Notes: generated by a model from the sequence alone, not told the origin. 64,000 bases of DNA from Opisthorchis felineus (GCA_004794785.1 SJOL01004547.1:3365-67364), one strand, 5' to 3'; numbered from the stretch's first letter, positions 1 through 14,500 are shown. Translations and numbers: made by a program.

Positions 1-1807
1 CAGTTCGTTTGTGCATACGGAGAAACCGAAAATTCAGAACAAATATTATTTCGGGTACTGCTGGTTCTTGTGGAAGTTGACAAATGAACAGGGAAAATTC
101 GAGTAAAGGTGACTTCGCTCGGGAGCTGAGAGCTGTACTAATGCCGGTGTAACCCCGTTGCAGCAGATGCAGAATCACCCCAAGTTCGTAGGCGGTAATA
201 TCCAGTTGATGAGTGTGGCCCAAATTCGCTTACCATACGTGGATGTTGTATTCGAGTTTCGGAAACGCAGCAATTATCTGTAGGCAAGGTGTCAAGAGTG
301 TGCCAGAGCAGCTTGGTGGCCGATTCGCTTCAAAGTCCGGACTCCAAATTGGTTATAAAAACAGTGAAACAAAGTCTTGGAAGTGAATTCGAAGAGAAAC
401 GCGAGTGGTGGCACGCTGTTTGTCACTTCTTTTTTGCGCAAGACTGAAGTGCCTGTGGCTAGGATCTACACAGAGCTAGTTGTCAACTGGAACGGGAAAG
501 GAGATGGGAGTTGCCAGCAGTAGCCTGGTTTCGCTTACCCGCCTTGCTGTATACACTAAGTAAGGCGACCCGGATGATGGCACCATGCGACGGTCGATGT
601 TGCATGAAATTATTGCCATACGTTCAGTTCACGGTCGTGTGTTGGCTGATATACTACCTTACCAGGTTGACGATTCGTGTCCTTAACCAAATCCTTTAGC
701 TCAAATACCTCACTCCAAGGCGACGGGAGTTGTCGGGAGGCTGCCAGAATAGCTCAACTTCTAAGGAACATGTCGCCGCACAGGCTTCAATCCTCAACCT
801 GGAGCACCAGGAGGCTGCGCTAGTCTGGCCTGTGCTCACTGACGGGCTGTGAATATCACACGGACAATCTCGAATATAGCTTTACAGGTCACAAAAGTGC
901 ACGAACCATCATAGTACATTGGGGTCTAGGCTGTTTGTGAGGGGGTTGAACGTATACTGAGCTGGCGCAGTGCTCGCCTCTTAAACATAGTTTCTTTTCA
1001 ACTGCTTGGTTTATTAAAAAACGTAAAATCACAAGCAGGAGGGACCTTGCTATTAGAGGACCACATGTAAAATATGAAGCAGAGAATTTACAAAATCATA
1101 GCCCAAACGTGGTTGGCAAGCCTATCCTTAAAGGCTTTGGACAACCGATATTGAAGTTTCTTTCTACTTTGACCATACACTCATCTAGGAGTAGCCAAAG
1201 TGATAGGACTCTTAGAAACGAGCCGCCTTTTATTCCCCGCTTAACGTAACCTCTTCAGTCGCTCACTGATCCTGTCGTCCGGTACCACAGATTCCCATAT
1301 GTTGAGACCTCACATTCCAGAATGTTCCTCTATAGCCACCCTTATTGAAATGGCCCATCCGTTCACCTTTCATCTACAACCTCATCACTCCGCGTCACAT
1401 TTATAGAATTGTTGGCTTGTCAGAATTCATACAAGTTAATCAATCCAGACTCCTGAAGACTGAGCTCGTGCATTTTCCCGCTACTGGTGAGTTCTCCTTT
1501 GAGTGCACCAACCGTCACTAGCGATAACTTGCTCGCTTTACAGCCACTGTCTCCTCAGACTGAAGGAGCTGGGTTCACAATTATCCCCTTGTGATGCTAC
1601 TTAAAAGCGACCGATCTGCTTTAAATTCTCAGCACCCTCCTCTTCTTTTTCGGAACTTTCACATTCATTGGATCCGCGTCAACTTTTATAGTATCTGATA
1701 ACCACATCGCTTTTCTTCCTTACAGCTTTTGTTTCACCTTTCTTACTGAAGAACTTTGGGGAATTGGAGCTGGCCACTCAGTTTTGCGATACACTTACTC
1801 TTTAGTG
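1..1807. other. 5' flank of the PPPDE-PUL gene, no gene recognised
   Basis: Apart from a diverged copy of a dispersed cassette at about 530-600, I see no coding exon in this stretch. The short ORF at 511-699 runs through that cassette and is not a credible gene. Any promoter or non-coding first exon of the plus-strand gene starting at 1,808 would lie here, but no convincing TATA box or other core element was recognised. Confidence 0.5.
530..600 (+). repeat. diverged fragment of the dispersed 'MTPCDD' cassette
   Basis: The stretch reads like the left edge of the cassette at 19,020-19,364. Both have a TTCRCTTACCC-like start, then CTGTAT, a ...AAG(G)C-ACCCG block and the block ACCATGCGACG. The translation ATRMMAPCDGRC here parallels [10 protein letters not shown] there. 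Similarity stops soon after about 605. This is a third, much older and truncated copy of the element that forms the near-perfect inverted repeat in intron 9. Confidence 0.5.
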
Positions 1808-1880
1808 ATGTTTGATGTATACTTATACGTATATGACTTGTCCTGTGGTGTCACAAAAGCCCTGAGTCCGATTATACTGG
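1808..1880 (+). CDS. DESI1: DESI1 exon 1
   Basis: Starts at the ATG at 1,808 and encodes [20 protein letters not shown] and a few more residues, matching the first beta strand and YDLS motif of DeSI-1. The donor is G|GTATGC at 1,880/1,881, phase 1. A pyrimidine-rich acceptor-like CTTACTCTTTAG ends at 1,805, just before the ATG, so a non-coding exon or a spliced leader may join here. Confidence 0.85.
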
Positions 1881-2489
1881 GTATGCAGCGTCCATTCTTT
1901 GACTACATGATTTTGTTCAGGAAAACAAATTGAGGGGATTTGGCATACAAGCGTGGTCCTTCATAATAAGGAATATTTTTACGGAAGCCATGGTATTTCT
2001 TTTTGCAAACCAGTAAGTGGCTAACCGTACACTTTTTTCTCTCTATTCAGTAGATGGGTTTAGTTTTTCTGTACCAGTCACCTTTCGACTTATATCATAG
2101 CGCTGTCACTTCAATAATTTTACCGACACTTAGATTAAAAACTGGATAGAAGTCTTGACACGGAATGTTGATTTGGTGGTTTCTGGATTTCACTTAGCGC
2201 TCACATGTCATAGACTCCAAGTTTGTCACTGGTAGTGAGTGAAACGTGTGAATGTCTTCGTACCGGGAAGCAGATAATCTTCGCGGCCTAGTTGTTTGCT
2301 TTGCTGGCTGGAGCCTATCGATAATTACTGGGAGCTGGGTAAATTGAAGAGGTTTGATACTGCTTTTCAACCCCTCGTTTTTGCGAACGGCATACTCAAG
2401 TAAACAACAAGGGGAAAAGGTCATTATCTCACTCCCTGAAACTAGTTTATAATTTTACTACTACTACTAATAATAATAATAATAATAAC

Positions 2490-2534
<45 letters not shown>

Positions 2535-5500
2535 AATTGAAGCACAACCAAGTAAGTGACTCAAGTGGAAAGGTACCAGAGGGAAACTTTTTCGGGCCAT
2601 TGAGTGATTGATAATATAATAGGATGCTTGGGTGTTTGAAAATAATGGGCAACATCTCCACTCCTGTTTCAATCATTGAATGCCAGCCTATGGCAAAGAT
2701 TCTGCATTCGTTGTGCTATGCCGAAGAAATTCATTCTAAAAAGCATTCTTAGTGGATTTATGAAGCAAATTTCAAGTTTTCTGTGACTTACCTCATTACT
2801 ATTTAATGGTTACTGAACGGATATCCCATCTCCATGAAAAGAACACCATACAACCAGAAATATCCTTTTGTAATCAGCTGATAGGTTTTCGAAGCCGACT
2901 TGCCCAACGGTGTCCAACGCAAACTAGAAGGAATAGTACTATGGTGTCATCCCATATTGACAAAACCACGTAACTCCACGGACCGATTCTATTTCGTAAT
3001 GGTGATGTTGTGGAAAAATGTTGTTGCTGCCACTTGTTTCTGGTTGAGACGGCTTTAGCATTATTCCCTGACGTAATGGGATGTTGTGGAGAGTCCGACA
3101 TCTATTAGTCCAAGGAGAATTCATGGCTCATGATGACTGTAGAGTACACTGCAATAAAGGACATTGCTGGCTTCAGATTACGTCCACTCTGTTATCAGAT
3201 TACTTCGATATCGATCAATAGCCTGATGTCCTTACTGGTTGATGACAGTTTAGGTCATGTACGTTTTTCAGGTTAGACTGGTTATTGTCTCAAAACCCTG
3301 CCATGCTCCATGTGTATTCACCCTCAACTCAAACCAGTTTATCATTCCACAGGAACATACGGTTTTGGGTAAACCTGGTCAAAAAGTTTACATGGGCCAG
3401 ACGTCTGTGACGGAAGCCGAGCTATCCAACTACCTAGAACATCTGGCAGTTACTTCTTTCCGGTAAGCATGTTTTACACACTAATGCCATATTAACTCGT
3501 TTAGGGGCGGACATTACCGTCTTTTCGACCACAACTGTAATACGTTTAGTAACCACCTATGTGGTTACTTGACCAATAAAGAAATCCCAGAATACATAGT
3601 CTCTCTTCCTGCCGATGTGGCTTCTACACCACTCGGGGCAGTTTTGAAACCCTATCTAAACACTCTATCAGTCGGCCTCAACAATGTACCGCAATTTGGC
3701 TTGGAGGCTACAAAGGAAATAGGTGTGACCACCAAGTTCGTTGTAACAACCTCTGTTTCAGATACAAACAATCACTGTATTGAGGAGATCAAGCGTTCTT
3801 TTGTCCCCATCTTGTTTGACGTAAGTATGAGTTTATCTTATTCCATTTTTTTTCTCAATTCCGTGTTTGATTTTGAATAGGAGTTGTCTTCACTTCCAAG
3901 GCAGCAACTGTAACGTCAACTGCGACAGCCATCGGTTCAATTTATATCCTAACAATGAATTATAATGTCATCCATCATGGTCTTGTAAATCCGTTGCATC
4001 TGATGTTTCGATTGGTCTGGACAGTGGTTGGTGAGCTAGATGGTACGGACAAGCAATTCACAAAGCCTAAGAAAGGTTATGGGACCAGTAAACAGTTGAC
4101 AGGCAGCCGCATTACCTAATGCTACTGGCTGTGTACGTATTCACCGAGTAACATAGTGTTGCCTGTTTCAATAAGGTGAGCCCGAAGGGATGACAGTTTT
4201 AAAAGAACAGTGCAGTTTCCTATTCCTAAAGCCATCCACGTTACTTCGGAGAAGATAAAAGTTGCTCTTGTAAAACAATTCAAATAGTGTCTTTTGCTTA
4301 TCCCAACCAATATGAAATATACCGTACCTTTGTTCAGCTGGATATATACGCCAGATAAGGCTGTCGAATGAGTCTTTAGGTACAGTTCTTGTTTTTCTTC
4401 AGGGGTCCTATCTGTATGGCTGCCGTCACGGAACTTGGAATGTGGTTACACCTCCTGGTTAGACTACTTCCAGGGTGATTGTCTCATCCAAAGGCCCACT
4501 TTTGATCCGCCCCTCTATGTGGTCCCTTAGGTGGGGATAACTATCATACCGCATCATTTTGCACTTATCCTCGACCGGTTGATGACAGTTTTGACATGAG
4601 CAAATCCTGGTTGCATAGCACCAGTAAAATTAAAGAGGTAGGTGACTTGTTGGTGCCTCGTGCTAAGGATGCGGTCGAATCCCGTAAAGTTCATCCCCAC
4701 TAATTCTTTGCTCTTCATTGAGATTCATCGGTTTGTTGAAGGGATGCGTCACCTATCTCTTTGGTTAACAGTTTCAGGTGATCGACCACAGGGCCACGCT
4801 GTTTGCTTCCAGTGGATATGGGTTTGCTGGAATTAGCCGCTTTTCAGAAATCGTCCAATCTATTCTCCTGTGACTGATCGCTGTTTGGTGAGCTGTCGCA
4901 GCCGTCTAGAACCTACATCTCATTGAACAAAACTGAAGGGAAGTCTGTTGAAATTACTAATCCGAACCATAGTCAGTGATGAAACTCTCTGCAATTTTTA
5001 CTCCATTACTCTACAACAATTGTGCCTGAAACATTAATAATCCAACATACATTTCATCATTTTTATGCATCGAAAGTCATTGGTACGGAAAGCTTCGCTA
5101 TGATAAGGCTCACTGAAGCTGTTTAGAAAAATTGCTACAGTTCTAGGGTGACAAGCTTGTGCCATGGAGGAATAGAAACAGCATTCTCTTTTAGGGAGCT
5201 AGAATATACCACTTTACTCATTGGCTAATGACGTATTTGGGTGTGTTCAGCATCGCCAACCGAGGTATAAAAATGCTGAATACAAGAACACTGGTTACTC
5301 CAATTTGGGGAGGTTATCGGACTGGCTTTTTGTTTTTGATGGCGGGAAGTACGGTTTACCTGTATTAAAATGAATGCATCCATCTTCAATTATCGTTGCA
5401 TGAGACGTAGTGGATATGACCTGTCTAACTTGTCTTTGTTCCTCAGCTGTCGGTTGTAGGATATACCTGAATGTCACTTAGTTTTTGGTTCAACGTTATG

Positions 5501-8500
5501 TGGGCTTTGAAATCCTTCAGAATGTTGTTAATGTTCAGAACACTACCGACTGTGGTTGACCGTATACCTTTTGGTTAAAAACTACAGCTTCACTATTTTG
5601 TCGTCTTTTGGCCCTCAGCATTATTCTCTTTATTCGACGATTCTGTTGAGCCAACCATTCACCTTACCATTCATCTCACATTGCCATCGCATCTCGCTTG
5701 AGCTGGAAGCTATTTTGGTTTGCTTTACAGAATGGATCTTTAGGGCGTTCCAGCAAGCATTACTCAAGTTTCGTTCCCCATTTCGCCTCTAATTTTTACG
5801 TTTTTTTCGTATCTACTGTGTTATTCAGTCGTCAGTATCAGTCTTGCTGATATTTTGGTCAGTTCACGTTTGAACTAAGGCTGTTTTACCCAGGTAACTA
5901 TTTTCCCTTGGGTAGCGCCTTGGGTAGTATTCACCTTGTTTGTAATGCAAGTGACGAGATTTTAATCGTTAGATGGGTCACCGTGGAGTACTCCACTCTT
6001 GCACAATCCTGGTTTATTGACACCCATTTCAACGCGACCCAGTAGTCTCTATACATCTACCAGCACACTAGTACGCACGGTCAACATTACCTCGATTGGA
6101 GGCTAAACATTTGGAACAAATTCTTCAAACTCAGCGAGCAATTCAACCATCGTATTCTGTGGCTCCTGATAACACCATCGGTGTTTTGGCTTCATCTCAT
6201 TAACCGATAATGCATGGCTGTTTGGGTTAGCTCGAAGACTGCTACCACATTCGCGTATACGCACAAACAGAAGTAACCATTTTTCATGGTCACCCGTGAT
6301 CACAATCGCTTTAGTGTGTCATTGGCTGATAGAATTAGCATGCGCTGAAACCCATACAACTGGCCGCAGGAGCCGTGGTCGCTGACTTGCACTTCTAGGT
6401 AGTTTAATACGTATGGATTTCAACGAAATGGTGGTTGGAGTCCCACATAGCTTTTGGGAGTAAAAAGAAAAAACACTAAAATCAAGAGGACGATTTTTTA
6501 GGGAACCTAAACAATCTAGACGGGTTGTTTCAACGGAAATGATATTTATTTTATTACGTAACACTGATGTGAACGACTGACTGGGGGAGATTGACAACTT
6601 CATATTTGTTGTCGTGTGCATTTCGGCTGATCTTTGAGAGAATTGTCAATCATGTTTACTAGCTTATGTGTTCTGCTATCGACAGATAGCTTAAGCCATG
6701 TCCCCTATCAGGACACACACAATTGTGGTGACACGGAACGATGTAACCGTAGCTGGTGTCTTTTCCAAAAAAATAGCTTGACATATTCCAAATCACTCGG
6801 TGTGTGCGCTGATACGATAACCACCGGTCAGTCACTGCCAGTCAGCCACTAGATACACCGCATCATCGAGCATAAGGAACATACTGACAACAAGGCACTC
6901 GGTTGACTACAGTAAGTCATTCAAATTCCCTGACGTAATTTAAGTAGCTTTCTTCAGTCCTGTAAAACTGCTACTGTCACTCAGGTGATTCACAGTGAAC
7001 CGGTTTTGAAGCGTCCTTTACTTTGCAGGTAAACTCTTTTCTGCATACTTTTCTTCCAGGAACCCCTCCCCTCGGACATACTTCCACATCGCGTTCATCT
7101 TCTCTGGTCTGGTGACGACCATTCCGCGAAAGCTGAGTTGGCTGTGGCTGTCACCAAGATTGTTGTTGAAAGCCAATCGTCTGTCAACCTGAGCCCTGAG
7201 CACTACTCTTTGCTAGGTAAATTTGCTTCTCCCAGCCTTGCCGCACTTCTTTCTCGAATTGTTATCATTGTTCGTGTGCCTTAATAGTTGTTATTTCTCC
7301 GATGGCCGTCTGCCTGACGAACTTCGGTCCAGTACAGTTTTCCCACTGCATAGTGTGTACGTCTACCGGGGAAAATGTGATAGGAGATAAAAACGAACTT
7401 CACGGTCCTTTCCACACACCTTTGGGGAGACAAATACTCGAATGATACTTTTCGGTACTGAACAAAAGTCCATTGAAGTTACTCATTTTGGGCTTAAAAA
7501 TGCCTCTATATTCTTCCGGATCTATCGAAATGCGTACAAGGTACTGAAGCATAGTAGGGTGACCAGGGAGTAAGTAGAACGAGCTGCGCTTTTTAGGTAC
7601 GCTTCGTATGCAAACAGTTTCCCGAACAGTTTCGATGTTGCCACCTCAGGTCTCAACTACACTTGGGTAACGTAAAAGTGATACTTCCGAAGACCGATAT
7701 TTTATAGGTTTGTCTATTCATGTAACCAAATAACAGCGTGATGAACATGATTATTCTGAATTTATACACACACTTCCATGTTTCAAAAATAACTTACCGC
7801 GTTGCAACATTGTTCTCGTACCGAGACGCGAATCGAATCCTGAAGTGTTGCTCAGTATGGTGCCTACAGTGCTGGTGTGCGGTTTTACTGCAATATGGCT
7901 TACAGATTTCTGATTATTGGCTAAATGTGTTCAGTAGTATGGGCGCTTTCTATTGATTTAAAGTCTTGTCTAGTTTTAGTGTGATTTTAGAGCAGCTGGT
8001 GGTTTTGAAATCTGATCTTCCATTATTCAGTTGTGTTTATTTCATACCAAAGCCTCCTGGGCATCGATAAGTCATTTCTGAGCCGTGGTTTGTCTGTTCC
8101 TGGTTGGAATCCAAATAATTGCACAGCCAATGTATTGACTGAAGCTGTTCGACGTTTCATTCAGTAAGTTTGCTGTGCACTGTGTGATCACCTGGGTATG
8201 TTCCGCTGTATGGTTCGGTTTGTGATACCAAGCCCTAATGATAGTTTGCATCCAGATACCCCATCCTTTTAGTGGTAGAGTATCCGGTGGCGTGCCCGCT
8301 GGCGACTTCTCGTTCCAAACCTTTACTTGTACACTCTCTCACCCATCAGATTTTGTTGTCCTTTCGGCCAACGGCATGCGCTTTACACCACCCCTTCGCT
8401 TTTCAGAACTGAGTGAACTGGAAACTGCGGATCAGTGTCTAGTAGCGTGCGAGCTGTTTCGGTTGGCCTTGTGGCGAGATCCGGATTTACTTACAGCCAT

Positions 8501-11500
8501 GCTGACGGACCCCGAGCGGCATTTGCATCGGTTGGCGGTGGCTGAGTTGCCCGTAACCAATCCGAATGAAGTGTTAGATCTTACCGTGGCCAAGGCCAAA
8601 GTGGTTAGTTTATTTTCAATCAATTGGAAAATGTTTGGGACCGATTGGGTAGTCATCGTTTAGTTATTTGTTTGTGTTTCGTTGTGTTCGTTGCACACGT
8701 GATGTCATCTTGTTCTTGTTTCGCGCACCTCATCATGTTGGCCTATTGTCTTTACTTCGATTTGTCAGCGCGCTACAAACCTACTCATTTCCTAGCGTCA
8801 TTCACCCTTAGGTTTATTTTCTGCACAGCACTCGGATGAGGCTTCCGACACAAAGTCTCTTCTCATTCTGAAAAACATCGGGTGGTCTCTGTATTGTATA
8901 AAGGATTGTTGATTTCAACTGAGTTCAGGTCAGTCTTCTGGCCTCCCAGTGAGGACTTTTGGGTTCGGCAAACAAGAGTTTCTTTCTGCTGAATTTTCCT
9001 CACTGAGGTGGAACATACCGTCTATATTTATTTCTATGAACACTGGATTCCGGTCGATATTTGTGAGTTTCATCATGACGGATTCTTGATGATGAACTTT
9101 TCAGAAATACATTAAAAGACAGCCCATATTTAATGAAATTCAAGTTACTAACTCCCTTCCGACCGGCATAATTGTTACCTTATCCTACCGTAGGTGCACA
9201 CATTCAACTATCCCGAGTTCCATGTCGCGACATAGCGGAATCGATTGCAATTACAATTGACTGACGTGCATGGCGGTGTGATTCTTGAGTTTTTTTTCTA
9301 TGTCACATGGTTCCTAGGTATCACACTACCGTTCTTGTTGGCTTTCTGAATGACAGTCGTGAAAAAAGTTCAAGATGACGCGATTATCTGGAGAAATTGT
9401 TTCGCTAGGCGGTTGTGATTTACTTATCATGCGTGTACCATACAGAAATATCTACGGAAGGGTCCATTACAAGTTTGTAACTCTCAGAAAGCCAGCTGGG
9501 TACCCCAATCCAGTTAACCGCTCCTGGGAGGAACCAGGGTGTAGGTTTTGCGATACCTATCTTAAATAGATGGATTATCCTGGAGTATCCCGCTGAACTT
9601 CCAGCCTCTCTTCTGTTATTCCTATGGCTCAATCTTCCGTTGTTTGATCGTCGTTCTCCCCTCACTTCATCTCTCCGTCTTTAAAAGCCTAACCTTTTGG
9701 CGTTCTCCCACTCCCTCTGATGAAATGATATTTATTTTCCTTTTAGACAATTATATTGTTGACTTGTCACAAAATATTTTCCCCACTCAACTAGTTTTAC
9801 TGAATTTCTTACGTACTTATCCGCCATCATCCGCAAAATAACAATCAGTGAGAGTAGGAGCAAACGAATGAAATTCTTTTCATTTCACCATTTCTGAGGA
9901 CGCAGTTTTCCGTGTTTACTCAAAATTCTCAATGTTCTGACCGCATTTCTGTGCGGTCTATCTATGCTGAATTTTAGTGAGTCTCGTAGTGCTGCCCTGT
10001 TCATAGCGTTAACCACTGTTCCCTGAATACTTGTGATCTTTACTTTGCGAAGTCAAAAATATCCACTTCTAGACGTTGGTTCAGGTTTCAGTTTCGGTCT
10101 TGTTGAATGAAGTCAGTTCGCTCTTTGTCGATTCTTGGGGACCGTCAATCTTCGACCTGCTTCATCTCGCTGTAAAACATGGCTAATACTGCAATCATAA
10201 CGAACTATTTTCCCTTTTTTCCACACGAGACCCATCCAGAACACTACTCCAATGAACCATTGTCGCTTGTGTAAATGAACTATCTTTTGACGAAATACAT
10301 TCATTTGCAAATTACGGAAGAGATTCAGTAGGTTCTCCTGTTAATAACAGAGTAATTTGCAAACGAGTGCCTTTCGTCAGTTGTGTAAAAGGTGTTTAGG
10401 TAGGACATGGGATTGATGGGGGCTGCGAGACCACACCTAGCTGCTGATCCCCAAGAAGGGCGTAAGCAGTAGTTGGCTGTCGAGGAGCTTCCGGTAAATT
10501 CATCAGTAGTGTGTTGTCAACAACCGTCTTCATTCAGGCACATTCTCAGTGTTTTCCGATCCGGTGCTTCCCCTGTGAAATGGTGTTAGTACTTTCGGTT
10601 AAGTCTGTTCCATCCGGTTTCAAAATTGCTAACTGAACCAGTGTTACAACCAGGACAACAACGGGCAAACTTTGGAGACCATATAAAATAGCTAAGATCT
10701 TCGTAAATAAGAAAAGATGTCCGTCAACGGAGATGCATCGAGTAAGTGGCAAATTGTTAGTTTCTCATTAAACAGACTTCACGCTTTGAAGCAGAATCCT
10801 TTTTGTACTAATGCACGAAAGTGTAGGAGCAACGTGTAGACACACATTGTGCATCAGAAACTTCTGCGCTGCGTGGTTTGAGTCAGGGGCTTTCGGTACT
10901 AGCCAGCTGCTTGCGTTCTGAATGCATAAGCTAGTCTTGAACGCTCGCATGTGATCATCTGAGTGACCTGCAGTTACCAGGTGCCTGGTTATCAGTGAGA
11001 CCAGTCCACGGTTTCTTTGTCGTTGTGGAGATTCGTTTTGTGCCATGTCTGTCAAACACCTCGATGTGTACTCGGCCGTTTTTTGTGGTGAACTCCCGCT
11101 TGTTCACCACGTCTGCATGTCAAACCAAATAAAAACAGTTTCTGATGCGGAATGAGAACTACTCATCATCGTTAACTGGACGTAAGTCAGTTTCTACTTA
11201 TGGTAGGTGAAAATCGCAGCATAGGAAAACATCCTTATTTTCCAATGTGGTAAATGGAACTGGTAAATCCTCCGGTTTACTTCATACCTAAATAAACCAC
11301 TCTGGTTGCTCATTTGCCAATAATCTGTGCATCAGGGGTCTCTTCGCAAAATATGCCCGATGTGCGTATGTTATCGGCTCCACAGGACAACTTGCCTGTT
11401 TATAGACTACCGGAAGAGTCCGAGAATCGTTTGTATTGGTTAGTCCATTTGCGCTTTTGTTAGATTACGTCTATCACTTATCCGAACATCGTGTGAGCAA

Positions 11501-14500
11501 ATGCTGGACTAGCTGATATGTAACAAATCTACGTATAGACATATCCGCGCTCGAGTAAGCGCAATGTGCAGTGATTCTGCGTTTCCATCATTTTGGTCCC
11601 CAAGGTAGAAGCTTCGTCGACCACATCTTCACATTCCGTCCGGTGTTAAAGCAACGGTATGTTTACAAACTAACTACAACCTTGATGTTCCTTAATTTCG
11701 AGGGTTTGTTCGATTCTGTCAATTGCTCAGTGCTTCTTACTACACATGCTCAACAGGTCCCTATATTCACATACTTCGGGACGTGTGAGAGTGTATGGTA
11801 GGCTCTAAAGTGGTCAAAAAGTGGTTTTTGACAAGGGTGTCTCCTCTTTCCATTTCTGCTCAGCTTCGTCTTCGGTAGACTAGTGGTGCAAGTGCTGGAG
11901 AGTCTTCAAAACCCCATTGTTTAAATCGCTACTGGCGTGAACCATGTCGATCACGACTTCACAGACGCCATCGTTCTAATCTTCTAAGACAGACACGAGG
12001 CAGAAGCCCTGTTGGATAAACTGACCACCGTCATATCATCTCTCTGCATGCGCCCTGCACGTGCAGAGTGCAAATTCATACTTCAGAACGTGCATTCTCT
12101 GAGTATGTCCCTTGCAGTTTAAGGAGAAGCACTAGAGAGCACTATGGGGAATTTTACATACCTCGGTAATTGTATTTGCTATGACCGCAGTTTCATGTAG
12201 TCAGTGTCCGAATCTCAAAGGCCCGTTTAGAGGTGTAAGCACCTCAGAAGGCTAGCGCCAGGTCCCGCTCTTGTTCACTGTTTTTTTACTCTTGGGTTTC
12301 AAATGTGATTAAATAAGCGTAGTGGTTGTATGGCAGTAAGGCATCAGTGTAAACACTGATGTTGCTGTCTCTGGTGACGATAATGACGATTCCCCTACGG
12401 TCTGCACAACTATTCTTCAGCGTGACATCGACCCCTGTCATTTCGCTGACACTCTGGGTAACTTCATCTGAGGTCGCGGTTGTTGAGGTGTTTTTGCAGT
12501 CTCGGTTGTCCTCTCACGTTTGCGTACTCAGACCTATGAGACAATGTTTTCAGTAGAGGGAAAAAAAGTGATTTATCCCAGGGTAACTCTTGCGTCACCC
12601 TTGTCGTCCATCCCCGCTGAACATTCAAGTCGGGTGACATAGACCAAATTTTTCACTGAAATCGTTCACAACCCCTCAAGGGTCACAAAGCTGCTGGTCT
12701 TAACGAACTCCCAACCACTCCGTCTCCGACTGGGATGGCTGCAAGACATAGCCACTCCGGTCGAAGGATCTGAGTCATCTCCCGGTGTTTGACCACCGGT
12801 TTCTCAGAACCATATTTGGAATCGGCCTAAACCAGTAACTTCGGAATTAGGTGATCAGGATGGTTTTTGGTGAAGCAGACAGTACTACTCTCAGTGAATG
12901 CATCCAGTACTGCAAGCTGAGGTGGCTGGCTCATGTGTCACACATGTCAATTTATCGCCTGCCGGGATTAGCAATGTTTTCCGTGCCCCAATCCGGAGTG
13001 GCGGAAACCCAGAGGTGGACAGGATTTGACATGGTAGGAAGTGAAGGATATTGCGAAAATTTGGGCGATTTTGGTGCTGTTCGCCTTTCAGAATGGAGTC
13101 CAAGTGACCCTGAACGTGACACAACGATATTGCGGCTAACCGATGTCGGTAGCGTTCATGCTGTCAGTTTTTATCCAGATTGTCTGACCGAGTGTTGGAG
13201 ATGTAGGTACCTCGAATGTTTTTTGTATTCCAGCCCTAGGTTCTCCTTCGTGTCCCATTTTTCTTTCCATTGTAAGGCTTCGTTCAAATAAATTGACGTA
13301 ATTTCACGACAATTAGGCACCAGTGTTCTCATCTGGTGTTTCTGTTCGTGATGATGACGATGATGGTGATGAGACGCGGTTTTCCTCAAAATCCCACTAT
13401 AATACTGCGCAAATCTGGAAGAACTTCGTTTTGTGCTTGCGCTGCAGGTTGAACTAGTCCAGGTAGGGCATCAGGTTCATTAAGGTGTCAAGTCAACAAG
13501 CACTAAACGGTTTGCCGAATGCCGCGCCGTTTTATCTTTTTCTACCACAAAAGCGTCATTTTCAATTCATAGCTTAGCAAATCGTGAATAGCTACCAAAG
13601 CGCAGCCACCAAACTGAGAGGCAACGTAGTAAGTCGTAGAAGGTAGAACCGATTTCTCCAAGAATAGCTTGCAGCTGACGCTTATGAAGTGCATTATGTC
13701 CAATGCAGTTTACCACGCACTGGTGTCCAATTTTTTTCAGCATACTAGTTGTCGGTGTTGCATGCATTGTATCCGCTTGAAGTTGTGTTGGAAGTTCTTG
13801 CAGTTCTCAAGAGATCGGGCTTTATATACGCTTTAAAAAAGCTCATTGCACTCCGATGCCTTCAATACCTTTGAGGTGATAGATAGCTTCTTAGGACTTT
13901 TGAGTGATAAAATTGATATTTTTTATTTGACATGCTTTTATGTTGCGTGAAAGGGAGGAGAAGTGGTTGTAGTTTATTAATACTTATTAAGTCGTTCAAC
14001 TGAGGCACTTTCGGTTCATGCCTCTCACATGACTCAGACGATAGCCTTACGTCAACCACAAGTGGGCCGTGGTTTCGAGACTCCTATTGTAAGACACACC
14101 AAAGGCATTTTAATCGCACTGCGCATCAATCCTTTTCGAACACGACCTTTGGGATTCGCGGTTTTCATCCTTTCCGTTATATCATATTCGTATCATATTC
14201 GTACTGAACTGCCTGTCCACCGATTCACATGTAAGGATTTTGGACCCTTGGTGAAGTTTCTGCCGCCATTGCTACTGCGATGGCGTCTATTCTGTCCTAC
14301 TTTTAAATTGGAATTGACAAAGTATCTGCACTCTTTTCCGCTGTGACAGCTATGCAACTATTTGGGTCTTTCTCAAGACTGGCCCCTAGAAGGCAATCGG
14401 GAATTTGTCGTCGAGTTACGACCGATTCTTAACATTTGTCTGCTACTTCTGGGACACGACGAGCATCAACTGCCTGGCCATGATTCTCGTACATTAATGC

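Noticed and set aside
2442..2672. Minus-strand ORF with a poly-isoleucine run
   Set aside because: Translation of the AAT microsatellite.
8255..8272. Acceptor at 8,254 for DESI1 exon 7
   Set aside because: It would shift the frame relative to exon 6 and hit a stop around 8,413. The acceptor at 8,272 keeps the long frame.
8432..8656. Minus-strand ORF opposite DESI1 exon 7
   Set aside because: Shadow of a real exon on the opposite strand.
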